DNA from: Bacteroides reticulotermitis JCM 10512
GTDB lineage: Bacteria; Bacteroidota; Bacteroidia; Bacteroidales; Bacteroidaceae
Length of the DNA stretch: 64,000 bases
Direction: 5' to 3'
Assembly (NCBI RefSeq): GCF_000517545.1
Contig: NZ_BAIV01000018.1
Location: 48,193 to 112,192, forward strand
The notes beneath the pieces are model-generated. The model was not told where the DNA came from. It saw nothing but the letters and a program-made list of their open reading frames with translations, and searched no databases. Positions 32,501 through 41,459 of this stretch are shown here, one piece after another. Numbering within the stretch: position 1 is the stretch's first letter; each line of letters opens with the position of its first letter. A program made the position numbers and the translations under genes.

Positions 32501-32894
32501 TCAGAGGTTCTCCCTGATCGTCTGTTACTGTTCCGTTTACTGGAATGTTTTTTTTCGGTTGCTGATTTGTAGAATTACTTTTAGTAGATAAAACGATGTG
32601 ATTATCCACAATTGAGTAAATGACATTCGTACCTTTAAATAGCCGATTCATTGCAGTAGATAAAGAAACATTGGATACGTCAATGGATACAGTACGAGCT
32701 ATATCGACATCATTCGTGTTGTATACTATCGACATTGACGTTTGTTTCTCGATTGTTTTCAGCGCAGTATTTAAAGGAACCTTAGATAGGTTAAGGGAGA
32801 TTGTTCGCGCCTGCCCATTAGCAGAAATAATAGCAGAGAACAATAAAAGGAAAAATACCAAGTATGTAAACTTGGGTCTTACAAATTCTTTCAT
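29591..32894 (-). CDS. SusC-like TonB-dependent transducer/transporter (N-glycan PUL), frameshifted
   Basis: The parts join into ~1100 residues. After the signal comes an STN domain (~28-100; SLNLSKVPLNTALKTIEKQT), which is the part that signals to FecR anti-sigma factors. Then follow the regulatory-like domain (VNGTVTDDQGEPLIGVSVLIKG), the TonB-box region with LAEVVVTALGIKREQKAL, the plug (MMTGPSAAALYGSSAANGVVLI) and the barrel, ending NIGFNVKVQF. An extra base near 30311 breaks the frame; removing it gives GGSTNVTGELIEMPN. The STN domain agrees with the FecR/ECF pair directly upstream. It imports glycans released by GH18. Confidence 0.92.
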
Positions 32895-33466
32895 TTGATT
32901 CTTTTTAAGTTAGAAATAGTTTTTAGATCGTTAACAAGACCGTGCGGTGAAATTTTCCTCCACTCCGGCAGAAAGGAATTTTACATCTTTTTGTTTTTCA
33001 TAAATTACAGTGTTAGAAGGTCAAACTAAATTATTCTTTATAAGCGCTTATTCAGTAGTAATACATTTTAGAAATCAAGTATACTAAAAAGAAAATGTTT
33101 TTTTTAGTATATTTAAAGTGCGAATTAATTGCCATACATAAGGTCTATGAAATATTACCGATAAAATACACCACATCAGCATAAGCCGGCGATTTAGAGA
33201 CAAGGAATTAATTATAGAATCCAGCAGATGAAAGTATGCTGAGACTTCGTAGCTCTGTGATAAAAACATATAATTAAGGAGTAAGTCAACCAATTCACTG
33301 CGAATCAATTGACCTCCGTGCATCTTTTAGTATTCCGCTAAAAGTTAGGGAATTGAAATGTGATAAATATAAAGTAGAATGCTTGCCTTCTACCCTGTTA
33401 TTGAAATTATAACGACATCCATCTGCTCCGAAGAGCTATTATCGTTATCATTTAAGATTTGGCGTA
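32895..33466. other. 572-bp intergenic region upstream of SusC
   Basis: AT-rich spacer between FecR and the SusC it should control. It is the expected place for an ECF-sigma-dependent promoter, but I do not recognise a consensus. A small stem (GTAGAA at 33374-33379, TTCTAC at 33388-33393) followed on the minus strand by CTTTATATTT could terminate the FecR transcript. A 79-codon minus-strand open frame at 33084-33323 shows no family features. Confidence 0.45.
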
Positions 33467-34464
33467 TTAGATACTTTTTTTTATTAGTCGGATGATGCGT
33501 CCTTCTCTCTTGTAATTAAAATGTTTGGTATGCATTAATACATTCAGAATTTCATCAGGAAGATTATCTGTTGAGAACTCTCCGGTAAATCGTTCGGTTT
33601 TCAAAGTTTCATCCTCGTAGATGAATTTCACATCACACAATTTTTCGATAATGTTTGTGATCTCCAACATCGAGTGTTGCTTGAATATCAACTTACCATT
33701 GATCCACAAAAGGACTTCAGCCGGTTCGGCATATTCAACTAATTCAGTCTGGTACGTTTTTGTATCAATTGTGAGGGTTTGTCCCGGAGTCAGCAGATAG
33801 TTATTGTTTGTTGCTTGTGGCGACTCTACCTGAACCGAACCCTCAAACAGGGTAGCTATCACTTTATTGTCTTCCTCTCGCGAGCGAATATTGAATTTAG
33901 TACCCAATACAGATGTTTTGATGTGATTGCTATTTACAATAAATGGCGCATATTTGTCAGGTGTTACTTCAAAATAGGCTTCTCCTGATAAGTCAATCTG
34001 ACGCTTGGAATTCCAGAAAGAGGAATGATAGACTAACTTTGTCGATCCATTCAGCCAAACCTTACTCCCATCCGGTAGCACGGTCTGTGCCCTTTGTCCA
34101 CCAGTAGTCAAGATGGTATAATCTGTTTTTTTATGAGAAATCACACCTAAACCGACTCCTCCGGCGAAAACAAGCCCAACCAGGAAAGCGGCTGCTAAAG
34201 ATGCATAGCGACTCCAACGCATCGACAAATGTTTCCGCTCTACTCTTTGTTTCTTTTCTTCTATAATCGACTTAATTTTGGCCAACGAAGCTTCCGTGTC
34301 TACTGCATTCATGACCTCTATCCGGTCGCCAACGAAAAGAGTATAGTAAAGCTGCTCCAACATTTTCTTGTTCTCCGGAGATTCATCATACCAATCCTCT
34401 ACTTGCTTAGTTTCTTCATTACTCTCGTTCCTCGCAAGTAATTCATCAAAATTGCTTCATCCAT
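33467..34464 (-). CDS. FecR-family anti-sigma factor, frameshifted near start
   Basis: The full gene starts at 34464 (MDEAI); a missing base in the A4 run 34448-34451 hides the first ~35 residues (DELLARNES, DWYDESPENKK). The cytoplasmic N-terminus is followed by a single membrane helix (~115-140, SLAAAFLVGLVFAGGVGLGV). The periplasmic FecR domain has TGGQRAQTVLPDGSKVWLN, GEAYFEV, FIVNSNHIKTSVLGTKFNI, and a C-terminal STN-like part (LEITNIIEKLCDVKF). Such proteins hold or activate an ECF sigma factor in response to their SusC transducer. The sigma gene is divergent, 160 bp away. Confidence 0.88.
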
Positions 34465-34522
34465 GTTCAATCATTCTTTCACTACAAAACATTATACCTT
34501 TCCATTAATACAGTTGACAACG

Positions 34523-34530
34523 CAAATATA
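34523..34530 (-). promoter_or_regulatory. candidate -7 box for FecR
   Basis: The minus strand reads TATATTTG, an exact TAnnTTTG match, 59 bases upstream of the FecR start. The -33 region is a T-rich run without a clear TTTG. Confidence 0.35.
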
Positions 34531-34570
34531 CTAAACATAAAAAAGAAAAAATCTTTTATTTCTCATTTAT

Positions 34571-34601
34571 TTCGTATCTTCCATCGCTTTCATTATTTTT
34601 G
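34571..34601 (+). promoter_or_regulatory. candidate promoter for the ECF sigma gene
   Basis: TATTTTTG at 34594-34601 matches the Bacteroides -7 box. TTCG at 34571-34574 lies 19 bases upstream as an imperfect -33. The start codon is 23 bases downstream. Together with the minus-strand box at 34523-34530 it makes a divergent promoter pair. Confidence 0.45.
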
Positions 34602-34623
34602 TTCTGCATAAATACAATATGAA

Positions 34624-35229
34624 ATGCCACAATCTTCTAAACATATGGATATAAACGACAATCATTTTGTCATCACAGCCTTAAAGGCGAGTGATGAAAA
34701 GGTGTTTGAAGCTGTTTATCGACACTATTTTCGCAGTTTATGCGGTTTTTGTTCGCAATACGTTAGCGAGCAAGAAGAGATAGAAGAGATTGTACAAGAC
34801 ACTTTGGTATGGCTTTGGGAGAATCGAAGTAGCCTGGTTGAGGAACTTACGCTAAAGACTCTCCTCTTTACAATTGTTAAAAATAAAGCACTCAACCGAA
34901 TATCTCATTTTGAAGTCCGACGAAGAGTATACCAGATAATCTCGGAAAAGTATGAAAGGGAATTCAGCAACCCCAACTTTTATCTGGAAAATGAACTCCT
35001 TCAGCTTTATGAAGAAGCATTAGCCAAGCTTCCGAAAGAGTTCAGAGAAGCTTATGAGATGAACCGCACACAACGCTTAACTCACAAAGAAATAGCCAGC
35101 AAACTGAACGTTTCACCGCAAACGATTAACTACCGAATCGGACAAGCTTTGAAATTATTGCGGATTGCTCTAAAAGATTACTTACCTTTGTTCGTGTTCT
35201 GCTTTGGGCCGACATTTTTGAAACAATAA
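34624..35229 (+). CDS. ECF-type RNA polymerase sigma-70 factor
   Basis: The protein is 201 residues, or 194 if translation starts at the Met of MDINDNHFVITAL. Region 2 has FEAVYRHYFRSLCGFCSQYV and EEIVQDTLVWLWENR. Region 4 has LPKEFREAYEMNRTQRLTHKEIASKLNVSPQTINYRIGQAL-type helix-turn-helix (read in pieces). It is divergent from its FecR partner and should drive the N-glycan SusC operon. Notably addA begins only 24 bp after its stop on the same strand, so the sigma transcript may continue into DNA-repair genes. Confidence 0.92.
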   Translation: MPQSSKHMDINDNHFVITALKASDEKVFEAVYRHYFRSLCGFCSQYVSEQEEIEEIVQDTLVWLWENRSSLVEELTLKTLLFTIVKNKALNRISHFEVRRRVYQIISEKYEREFSNPNFYLENELLQLYEEALAKLPKEFREAYEMNRTQRLTHKEIASKLNVSPQTINYRIGQALKLLRIALKDYLPLFVFCFGPTFLKQ

Positions 35230-35253
35230 TAAAAGATATTCCATAACAATAAT

Positions 35254-38200
35254 ATGAGTGAACTTCTAGTATATAAAGCATCTGCGGGCTCGGGTAAAAC
35301 ATTTACGCTTGCCGTGGAATACATCAAACTATTAATAGCCAACCCACGGGCATACCGACAAATACTCGCCGTGACTTTCACCAATAAAGCGACAGCCGAG
35401 ATGAAAGAGCGAATCCTCAGCCAGCTCTACGGCATCCAGACCGGAGATAAAGACTCGGAAGCCTACCTCGGCCGGATTAAGGAAGATACGGGTAAGAGCG
35501 AGCCGGAGATACGAAAAGCCGCCGGTGTAGCTCTGGGGTTTATGTTGCACGATTACAGTCGTTTTCGGGTTGAAACAATCGATTCGTTTTTTCAGTCCGT
35601 CATGCGTAACCTGGCACGTGAACTCGAACTAAGCCCCAACCTCAATATCGAATTGAACAACACCGAAGTACTCAGCGATGCCGTAGACAGTATGATCGAG
35701 AAACTAATCCCGACCTCCCCCGTCCTGGCGTGGTTGTTGGATTACATCGATGAACGAATAGCCGACGATAAACGGTGGAACGTTTCGGATGAAGTAAAGA
35801 GTTTCGGACGTAATATATTCGACGAAGGATATATTGAGAAAGGAGAAAGCCTTCGCCAACGACTTCGTAACCCGGACGTCATCAAAGAATACCGGAAGCA
35901 ACTGAAGGCGTTAGAGGCTGAAGTATTGGAGCAGATGAAAGGCTTCTACGACCACTTTGAAGAAGAACTGGACGGACACGCACTGGTTGCCGAAGACCTG
36001 AAAAACGGTTCGAGAGGGATCGGTAGCTATTTCCGTAAACTGAATAACGGAAACCTAGGCAATGACATTCGCAACACAACCGTCGAGAAATGTCTGGAAG
36101 ATGCCAAGCATTGGGCAACCAAGACATCTTCCCGTCATGCGGATATCGTCGCCCTTGCCGAATCGAGTCTGATGCAAATACTGGAAGAAGCCGAAGCGTT
36201 GCGTTCGAAAAACAATTTGCTGCTAAACAGTTGTCGCCTTTCGTTGCAACATCTTAATAAAGTACAACTGCTTGCCAATATCGACGAAGAGGTGCGCCGG
36301 TTGAATTACGACAACAACCGCTTCCTACTTTCAGACACCAACGCCCTACTCCACCAATTGGTGAAAGACGGCGATTCCTCGTTTGTGTTCGAGAAAATAG
36401 GAACGAACATACGCAACGTCATGATCGACGAGTTTCAAGATACCAGCCGTATGCAATGGGGTAACTTTAAACTATTGCTACTCGAAGGCTTGTCGCAAGG
36501 GGCCAATAGCCTGATTGTAGGCGACGTCAAGCAATCGATCTATCGGTGGCGAAACGGCGATTGGGGAATCCTCAATAGCCTGAACGAACGTATCGACCAT
36601 TTTCCTATTGAGGTAAAGACCTTGAAGACAAACCGCCGGAGTGAAACAAATATCATCCGGTTCAATAATCAGCTATTCACTGCCGCCGCCAACTACCTCA
36701 ACGGGGTATACAAACAGCAGTTAGGCAATGATTGCGAGGAGTTGCAAAAAGCTTATGCCGATGTTGCACAAGAGTCGCCGCGGAGTTCCGAAAAAGGCTA
36801 CGTGAAGGTTTCGTTTCTCGAGCCGGACGAAGAGCACGATTATATCGAGCAAACGTTAATTGCATTAGGCGAAGAAGTGACGCATCTGCAAGAGACAGGT
36901 GTCCGCCTGAATGACATCACCATATTGGTTCGAAAGAACAAAAGTATTCCGCGCATTGCCGATTACTTTGATAAAGAACTGCATTGCAAAGTGGTATCGG
37001 ACGAAGCCTTCCGGCTTGATGCCTCGCTGGCCATTTGCATGATGATGGACGCCCTGCGCTATTTATCGGACGAAAAGAATCCGATAGCGTGTGCCCAGCT
37101 GGCGACGTCTTATCAAAATGAGATTTTACAGAAAGAAATCGGATGGAATGAGCTTCTGCTTCTCCCCACCGTCAATTATCTTCCGTCCACTTTTACCGAA
37201 CGTTTGAAGGAATTGCGACTCATGCCCCTTTACGAGTTGCTGGAGGAGTTGTTCAGCTTGTTTGAAATGAATCGCATTCAGGAGCAGGATGCCTACCTCT
37301 TTGCCTTCTTCGATGCCGTGACCGACTATCTGCAAAGTAACTCTTCGGAGCTTGACGCTTTCATTCGCTATTGGGACGATATCTTATGCAGCAAAACCAT
37401 CCCGAGTGGTGAAGTGGAAGGCATTCGCATCTTCTCCATACATAAATCCAAGGGATTGGAGTTTCACACCGTGCTACTCCCCTTCTGCGATTGGAAAATG
37501 GAAAATGAGACCAACAACCAACTGGTGTGGTGCGTGCCGCCGCAAGCTCCTTTCAATGCACTCGACATCCTGCCCATTAACTATTCCACCCAAATGGCCG
37601 AGTCCATTTACGGAGACGAATACCTGAAGGAGCGTTTGCAACTCTGGGTCGATAACCTTAATTTGCTATATGTAGCCTTCACACGTGCCGGAAAGAACCT
37701 CATCATTTGGAGCCGGAAGGGACAAAGAGGAACGATGTCGGAGTTGCTCACCAACTCATTGCCCGTAGTAGCACAGCAAGAAGCGGTAGAATGGGACGAG
37801 GAACTTTATGAGCAAGGTGAACTTTGTGCCTCGGAAGAAGAGAAAGTAAAAGAGACTACCAATAAACTGGTGCGGAAACCCGATAAGTTGCCTATCCGAA
37901 TGGAGTCTATACGTCCCGACATCGAGTTCAGACAGTCCAATCGCTCTGCCGACTTTATTCAGGGGACTGAGGAAGAAGATTCAGACGATCGTTTCATCAA
38001 TCGTGGACGTATGTTGCATACCCTATTCTCAGCCATTGATACGGCGGATGATATCGATTCGGCCATCGAACGACTGCTATTTGAGGGAGTAATCAGTACC
38101 CGTGAGAAGGAAGCGGAAATACGCGAACTCGTTCAGAAAGCCTTCTCTTCGCCTGAAATACAAGACTGGTATTCGGGCACATGGACCTGTTCAATGAGTG

Positions 38201-38423
38201 TGCCATTATATATAAGGAGAAAGGAGTGCTGCAAACACGCCGTCCGGACCGTGTAATGATGAAAGACGGACAGGTCGTGGTAGTCGACTTTAAGTTTGGT
38301 AAAGAGAATGCGAAATACAACAAACAGGTGAAAGGTTATATGCAACTGCTCACTCGCATGGGATATAAGAACATAACCGGTTACCTGTGGTATGTGAATG
38401 AAGAAAAAATAGAAAAGGTATAA
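35254..38423 (+). CDS. addA: AddA-like UvrD/RecB helicase-nuclease, frameshifted
   Basis: The gene encodes ~1057 residues. The superfamily 1A helicase motifs are all visible: Walker A SAGSGKTFTL (~10-19), MIDEFQDTSRMQW (motif II), VGDVKQSIYRWRNGD (motif III), FSIHKSKGLEF (motif V) and LLYVAFTRAGKNLI (motif VI). A missing base in the G run 38175-38177 shifts the frame. The last ~80 residues read on in the next frame as the PD-(D/E)XK nuclease (RPDRVMMKDGQVVVVDFKFGK). With the AddB-like gene at 41460 it would form the dsDNA-end resection complex for recombination repair. It follows the sigma gene by 24 bp and precedes the radical SAM gene by 2 bp. Confidence 0.88.
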
Positions 38424-38425
38424 AA

Positions 38426-39043
38426 ATGAAAGCAGTTCCCCTCATAGGCATTGCCCGCCACCGATTATCCATCGACGGTGAAGGAGTTACCACACTGGTA
38501 GCCTTTCACGGTTGTCCGTTGCGTTGTCAGTATTGCCTCAATCCGGCTTCCCTACAACCCGATGGTGTTTGGAAAGACTACGATTGCGCCAAGCTCTATG
38601 AAAGGGTACGTCAAGACGAACTATACTTTCTGGCTAGTTGCGGAGGGGTCACCTTTGGCGGTGGTGAGCCGCTATTGCAAAGCGAATTTATCCGGGGGTT
38701 CCGCTATTTCTGCGGACCGGAATGGAGGATAACCGTGGAAACATCTCTCAATGTTCCACCGCAAAACATAGAAGAACTGATTCCCATTGTAGATAGTTAC
38801 ATAGTCGACATCAAAGATATAAATCAGGATATCTATCAACGATATACCGGACAGAGCAACGAAAGGGTTATCCAAAACCTCCGTTATCTAATCGAACAGG
38901 GTAAGAGCGAGCAAATCATCGTTCGGACACCACTCATACCCGCTTATAATACGGAGAAGGATGTTGACCACAGTATCGAACGACTCAAAGAAATGGGAAT
39001 TACCCAATTCGATCGATTTACCTATAAAACCTTGGAGGATTAA
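38426..39043 (+). CDS. radical SAM protein, glycyl-radical-enzyme activase-like
   Basis: The protein is 205 residues and carries the CX3CX2C cluster motif as Cys30, Cys34 and Cys37 (HGCPLRCQYC), followed by TFGGGEPLLQ (SAM-binding GGE). This is the core of PflA-type activating enzymes. The length is short and the extra ferredoxin-like cluster insertion of some activases is absent. No glycyl radical enzyme is encoded in the window. Instead it lies between addA (2 bp upstream) and the first of three TonB-domain proteins with a conserved cysteine module (6 bp downstream), so translation is probably coupled. Its target is unknown; the cysteine module next door is a candidate partner. Confidence 0.88.
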   Translation: MKAVPLIGIARHRLSIDGEGVTTLVAFHGCPLRCQYCLNPASLQPDGVWKDYDCAKLYERVRQDELYFLASCGGVTFGGGEPLLQSEFIRGFRYFCGPEWRITVETSLNVPPQNIEELIPIVDSYIVDIKDINQDIYQRYTGQSNERVIQNLRYLIEQGKSEQIIVRTPLIPAYNTEKDVDHSIERLKEMGITQFDRFTYKTLED

Positions 39044-39049
39044 TGCCAT

Positions 39050-39748
39050 GAAACGAGGAAAACAAACTTGTAGAATTTTGAAAGAGATTCGTCGGCAAAT
39101 AGCCGAAGCGAATGATATTGACTTCATCACTTCTGAATGTCAATACCAGGGAGACTGTCTGGGTACTTGCCCTAAATGCGAAGCAGAAGTGCGTTACCTG
39201 GAAAAACAACTTCTTTCCCGGCAAAGGGCCGGACTAAGTATCAAAACGGTGGGAGTATCGCTAGGCTTATCCGCTGCATTGGGTTCCTCTGCTCTATATG
39301 GACAAGAAACGGCCAAAGACAGTTTGGATAAATCACCTTCTCAAATTGAAGTTGCGGGTAAGAAATCACATGCGAGGCAGATAGCCTAACTTCTGTCAAA
39401 AGTGCGGATACGCTAATATTACAAAAAGAGGACGGTTTGTTTGGAATGGTAGAAGCATCACCCACATTTCCCGGAGGACAAAAGGCGTTATTTGATTATA
39501 TAAAAAATAATTTTGAATATCCCAAAAACCCACCGAGCCTTTCAGGCCGTATTATTATACAAATTTTGATTACTAAAAAAGGAGAGATTACCGATGCAAA
39601 AATAGTACGTGGTATACATCCGGATTATGACAAAGAAGCATTGAGAGTTATAGCAAATATGCCGCAATGGAAGCCTGGGACTCTAAACGGGAAACCGGTC
39701 GATGTAAAATATTCAATTCCAGTCATATTTCGAGCGAAACAAGAATAA
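39050..39748 (+). CDS. TonB-domain protein with N-terminal Cys-rich module, copy 1, frameshifted
   Basis: Residues 1-55 form the Cys-rich module (MKRGKQTCRILKEIRRQI, then CQYQGDCLGTCPKC, with Cys spacing CX5CX3CX2C). A hydrophobic stretch follows (~65-87, IKTVGVSLGLSAALGSSALYG). The C-terminal ~95 residues are a TonB_C domain (ASPTFPGGQKALFDYI, GRIIIQILITKKGEITDAKIVRGI, WKPGTLNGKPVDVKYSIPVIF). A shift near 39366-39372 separates them; the middle reads ADSLTSVKSADTLILQKED in the other frame. Unlike copies 2 and 3, this copy lacks the Cys after the hydrophobic stretch. The role of the module is unknown. TonB_C domains usually contact outer-membrane transporters. Confidence 0.8.
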
Positions 39749-39769
39749 CCCCATTAATAAAAGAATGCC

Positions 39770-40579
39770 ATGAGACGAGGAAAACAGACCTGTAGAATTT
39801 TGAAAGAGATTCGTCGGCAAATAGCCGAAGCGAATGATATTGACTTCATTACCTCCGAATGTCAATACCAGGGAGACTGTCTGGGTACTTGCCCTAAATG
39901 CGAAGCGGAAGTGCGTTACCTGGAACAACAACTGGAACATAAACAAATACGTGGAAAAGCAATCACCGTATTAGGTATATCAGCCGGAGTAATTGCAGCG
40001 GCCTCGCTTACCGCATGTGGCAACTCGTCCAACAAAGGAAACGAAGTAAATGCGACACCAAATGAAATTACGACTCCCGTTACTGAGGAACCGACTCCGT
40101 TATTAGGCGACTCAATTCCTCCGAAAGATTCGATTAAGGCTAAGGAAGCTACTGTCAAATTTGTTCCCCCTGTAATAACTGATGAAATGGACTTGAAATC
40201 GGGTGAGATAGAAGGTCTGTTAGCAACAGAAGAAATACCCGGTGAAGTAGCTGTCCAAGACACTGTAGACTTCCCTGAGGTTATGCCGGAGTTCCCGGGA
40301 GGCATGAGTGAGTTAATGAACTTCATTGCCGCCAACCTGATCTATCCGCAAGAGTTCGCACAAGGAGAGATGTGTGTGGAAGGGCGGGTTATCATCCGAA
40401 TAGTTATCGACAAAGAAGGAGATATAGTCCAATCGAAAGTCATACGTAGCATACACCCTCAGTTTGACAAAGAAGCTTTGCGAGTAGTGCAACTTATGCC
40501 GAAATGGAAGCCGGGCTTAGTCGATGGACAACCGGTCATTGCAAAATATACAATTCCAATCACATTTCGGTTAAGATAA
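39770..40579 (+). CDS. TonB-domain protein with N-terminal Cys-rich module, copy 2
   Basis: The protein is 269 residues. Residues 1-55 carry Cys8, 31, 37, 41 and 44 (CQYQGDCLGTCPKC). Residues ~64-83 are hydrophobic and end in LTACG, which has the form of a lipobox. Residues ~85-175 are a Pro/Thr/acidic linker (VTEEPTPLLGDSIPPKDSIK). Residues ~178-269 are TonB_C (PEFPGGMSELMNFIAANLIYP, VIIRIVIDKEGDIVQSKVI, PKWKPGLVDGQPVIAKYTIP). It lies 21 bp after copy 1 and 27 bp before copy 3, in one operon. Whether the LTAC Cys is lipidated, which would release the N-terminal module as a long signal, is open. Confidence 0.82.
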   Translation: MRRGKQTCRILKEIRRQIAEANDIDFITSECQYQGDCLGTCPKCEAEVRYLEQQLEHKQIRGKAITVLGISAGVIAAASLTACGNSSNKGNEVNATPNEITTPVTEEPTPLLGDSIPPKDSIKAKEATVKFVPPVITDEMDLKSGEIEGLLATEEIPGEVAVQDTVDFPEVMPEFPGGMSELMNFIAANLIYPQEFAQGEMCVEGRVIIRIVIDKEGDIVQSKVIRSIHPQFDKEALRVVQLMPKWKPGLVDGQPVIAKYTIPITFRLR

Positions 40580-40606
40580 GAATACCCCCATTAATAAAAG
40601 GATGCC

Positions 40607-41419
40607 ATGAGACGAGGAAAACAGACTTGTAGAATCTTAAAAGAGATTCGTCGGCAAATAGCCGTAGCGAATGATATTGACTTCATTACCTCCGAATGTC
40701 AATACCAGGGAGACTGTCTGGGTACTTGCCCTAAATGCGAAGCGGAAGTGCGTTACCTGGAACAACAACTGGAACATAAACAAGTACGTGGAAAAGCAAT
40801 CACCGTATTAGGTATATCAGCCGGAGTAATTGCAGCAGCCTCGCTAACTGCCTGTGGCAGCTCGTCCAATAAAGGAAACGAAATAAATGCGATACCAAAT
40901 GAAATAACGACTCCCGTCACTGAGGAACCGACTCCGTTATTAGGCGACTCAATTCCTCCAAAAGATTCGATTAAGGTTAGAACCACTACGATCGGATTCA
41001 TTGCCCCTGTAATAGCTGATGAGATAGACACGGAATCGGATGAGATAGTATCAGGTCTGCTGCCAACAGAAGAAATAATACCCGATGAAGCAGTTATCCA
41101 AGACATCGTTGATCTTCCTGAGGTTTGGGCGCAATTTCCGGGAGGCATGAGTGAGTTAATGAATTTCATTGCCGCCAACATAATCTATCCGCAAGAGTTG
41201 GCACAAGGAGAAATATCTATGCAAGGGCGGGTTATCATCGAAATGATTATCGACAAAGAAGGAGATATAGTCCAGTCGAAAATCATACGTGGCATACACC
41301 CTCTGTTAGACAAAGAAGCTTTGCGAGTAGTGCAGCTTATGCCCAAATGGAAGCCAGGCTTAGTCGATGGGCAACCGGTTCTCTCTAAATTTACAATTCC
41401 AATCGTATTTAAACTCTAG
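40607..41419 (+). CDS. TonB-domain protein with N-terminal Cys-rich module, copy 3
   Basis: The protein is 270 residues and is a close tandem copy of copy 2. The first ~120 residues are nearly identical, while the acidic linker (DEIDTESDEIVSGLLPTEEI) and parts of TonB_C (MQGRVIIEMIIDKEGDIVQ) differ. All five module cysteines and the LTACG sequence are kept. The 27 bp before its start repeat the spacer before copy 2 (CCCCATTAATAAAAG). It is followed after 40 bp by the AddB-like gene. Keeping both copies with a constant module and a drifting linker suggests the module is the functional constraint, or that gene conversion is active. Confidence 0.82.
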   Translation: MRRGKQTCRILKEIRRQIAVANDIDFITSECQYQGDCLGTCPKCEAEVRYLEQQLEHKQVRGKAITVLGISAGVIAAASLTACGSSSNKGNEINAIPNEITTPVTEEPTPLLGDSIPPKDSIKVRTTTIGFIAPVIADEIDTESDEIVSGLLPTEEIIPDEAVIQDIVDLPEVWAQFPGGMSELMNFIAANIIYPQELAQGEISMQGRVIIEMIIDKEGDIVQSKIIRGIHPLLDKEALRVVQLMPKWKPGLVDGQPVLSKFTIPIVFKL

Positions 41420-41459
41420 TAAGCGAATCAATAAATCATAAGAAAACAATACCTATAAT

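Larger units (their letters stand above)
39770..41419 (+). repeat. tandem duplication, unit of 837 bp
   Basis: Copies 2 and 3 of the TonB-domain gene start 837 bp apart, and their DNA is alignable from before the start codon to the end, with highest identity in the first ~370 bp. The first ~165 bp is also nearly identical to copy 1 at 39050, including silent positions. This argues for recent duplication or conversion of that part. Confidence 0.85.

Noticed and set aside
33084..33323. 79-codon minus-strand frame upstream of SusC
   Set aside because: No family resemblance, signal or start context in an AT-rich spacer.
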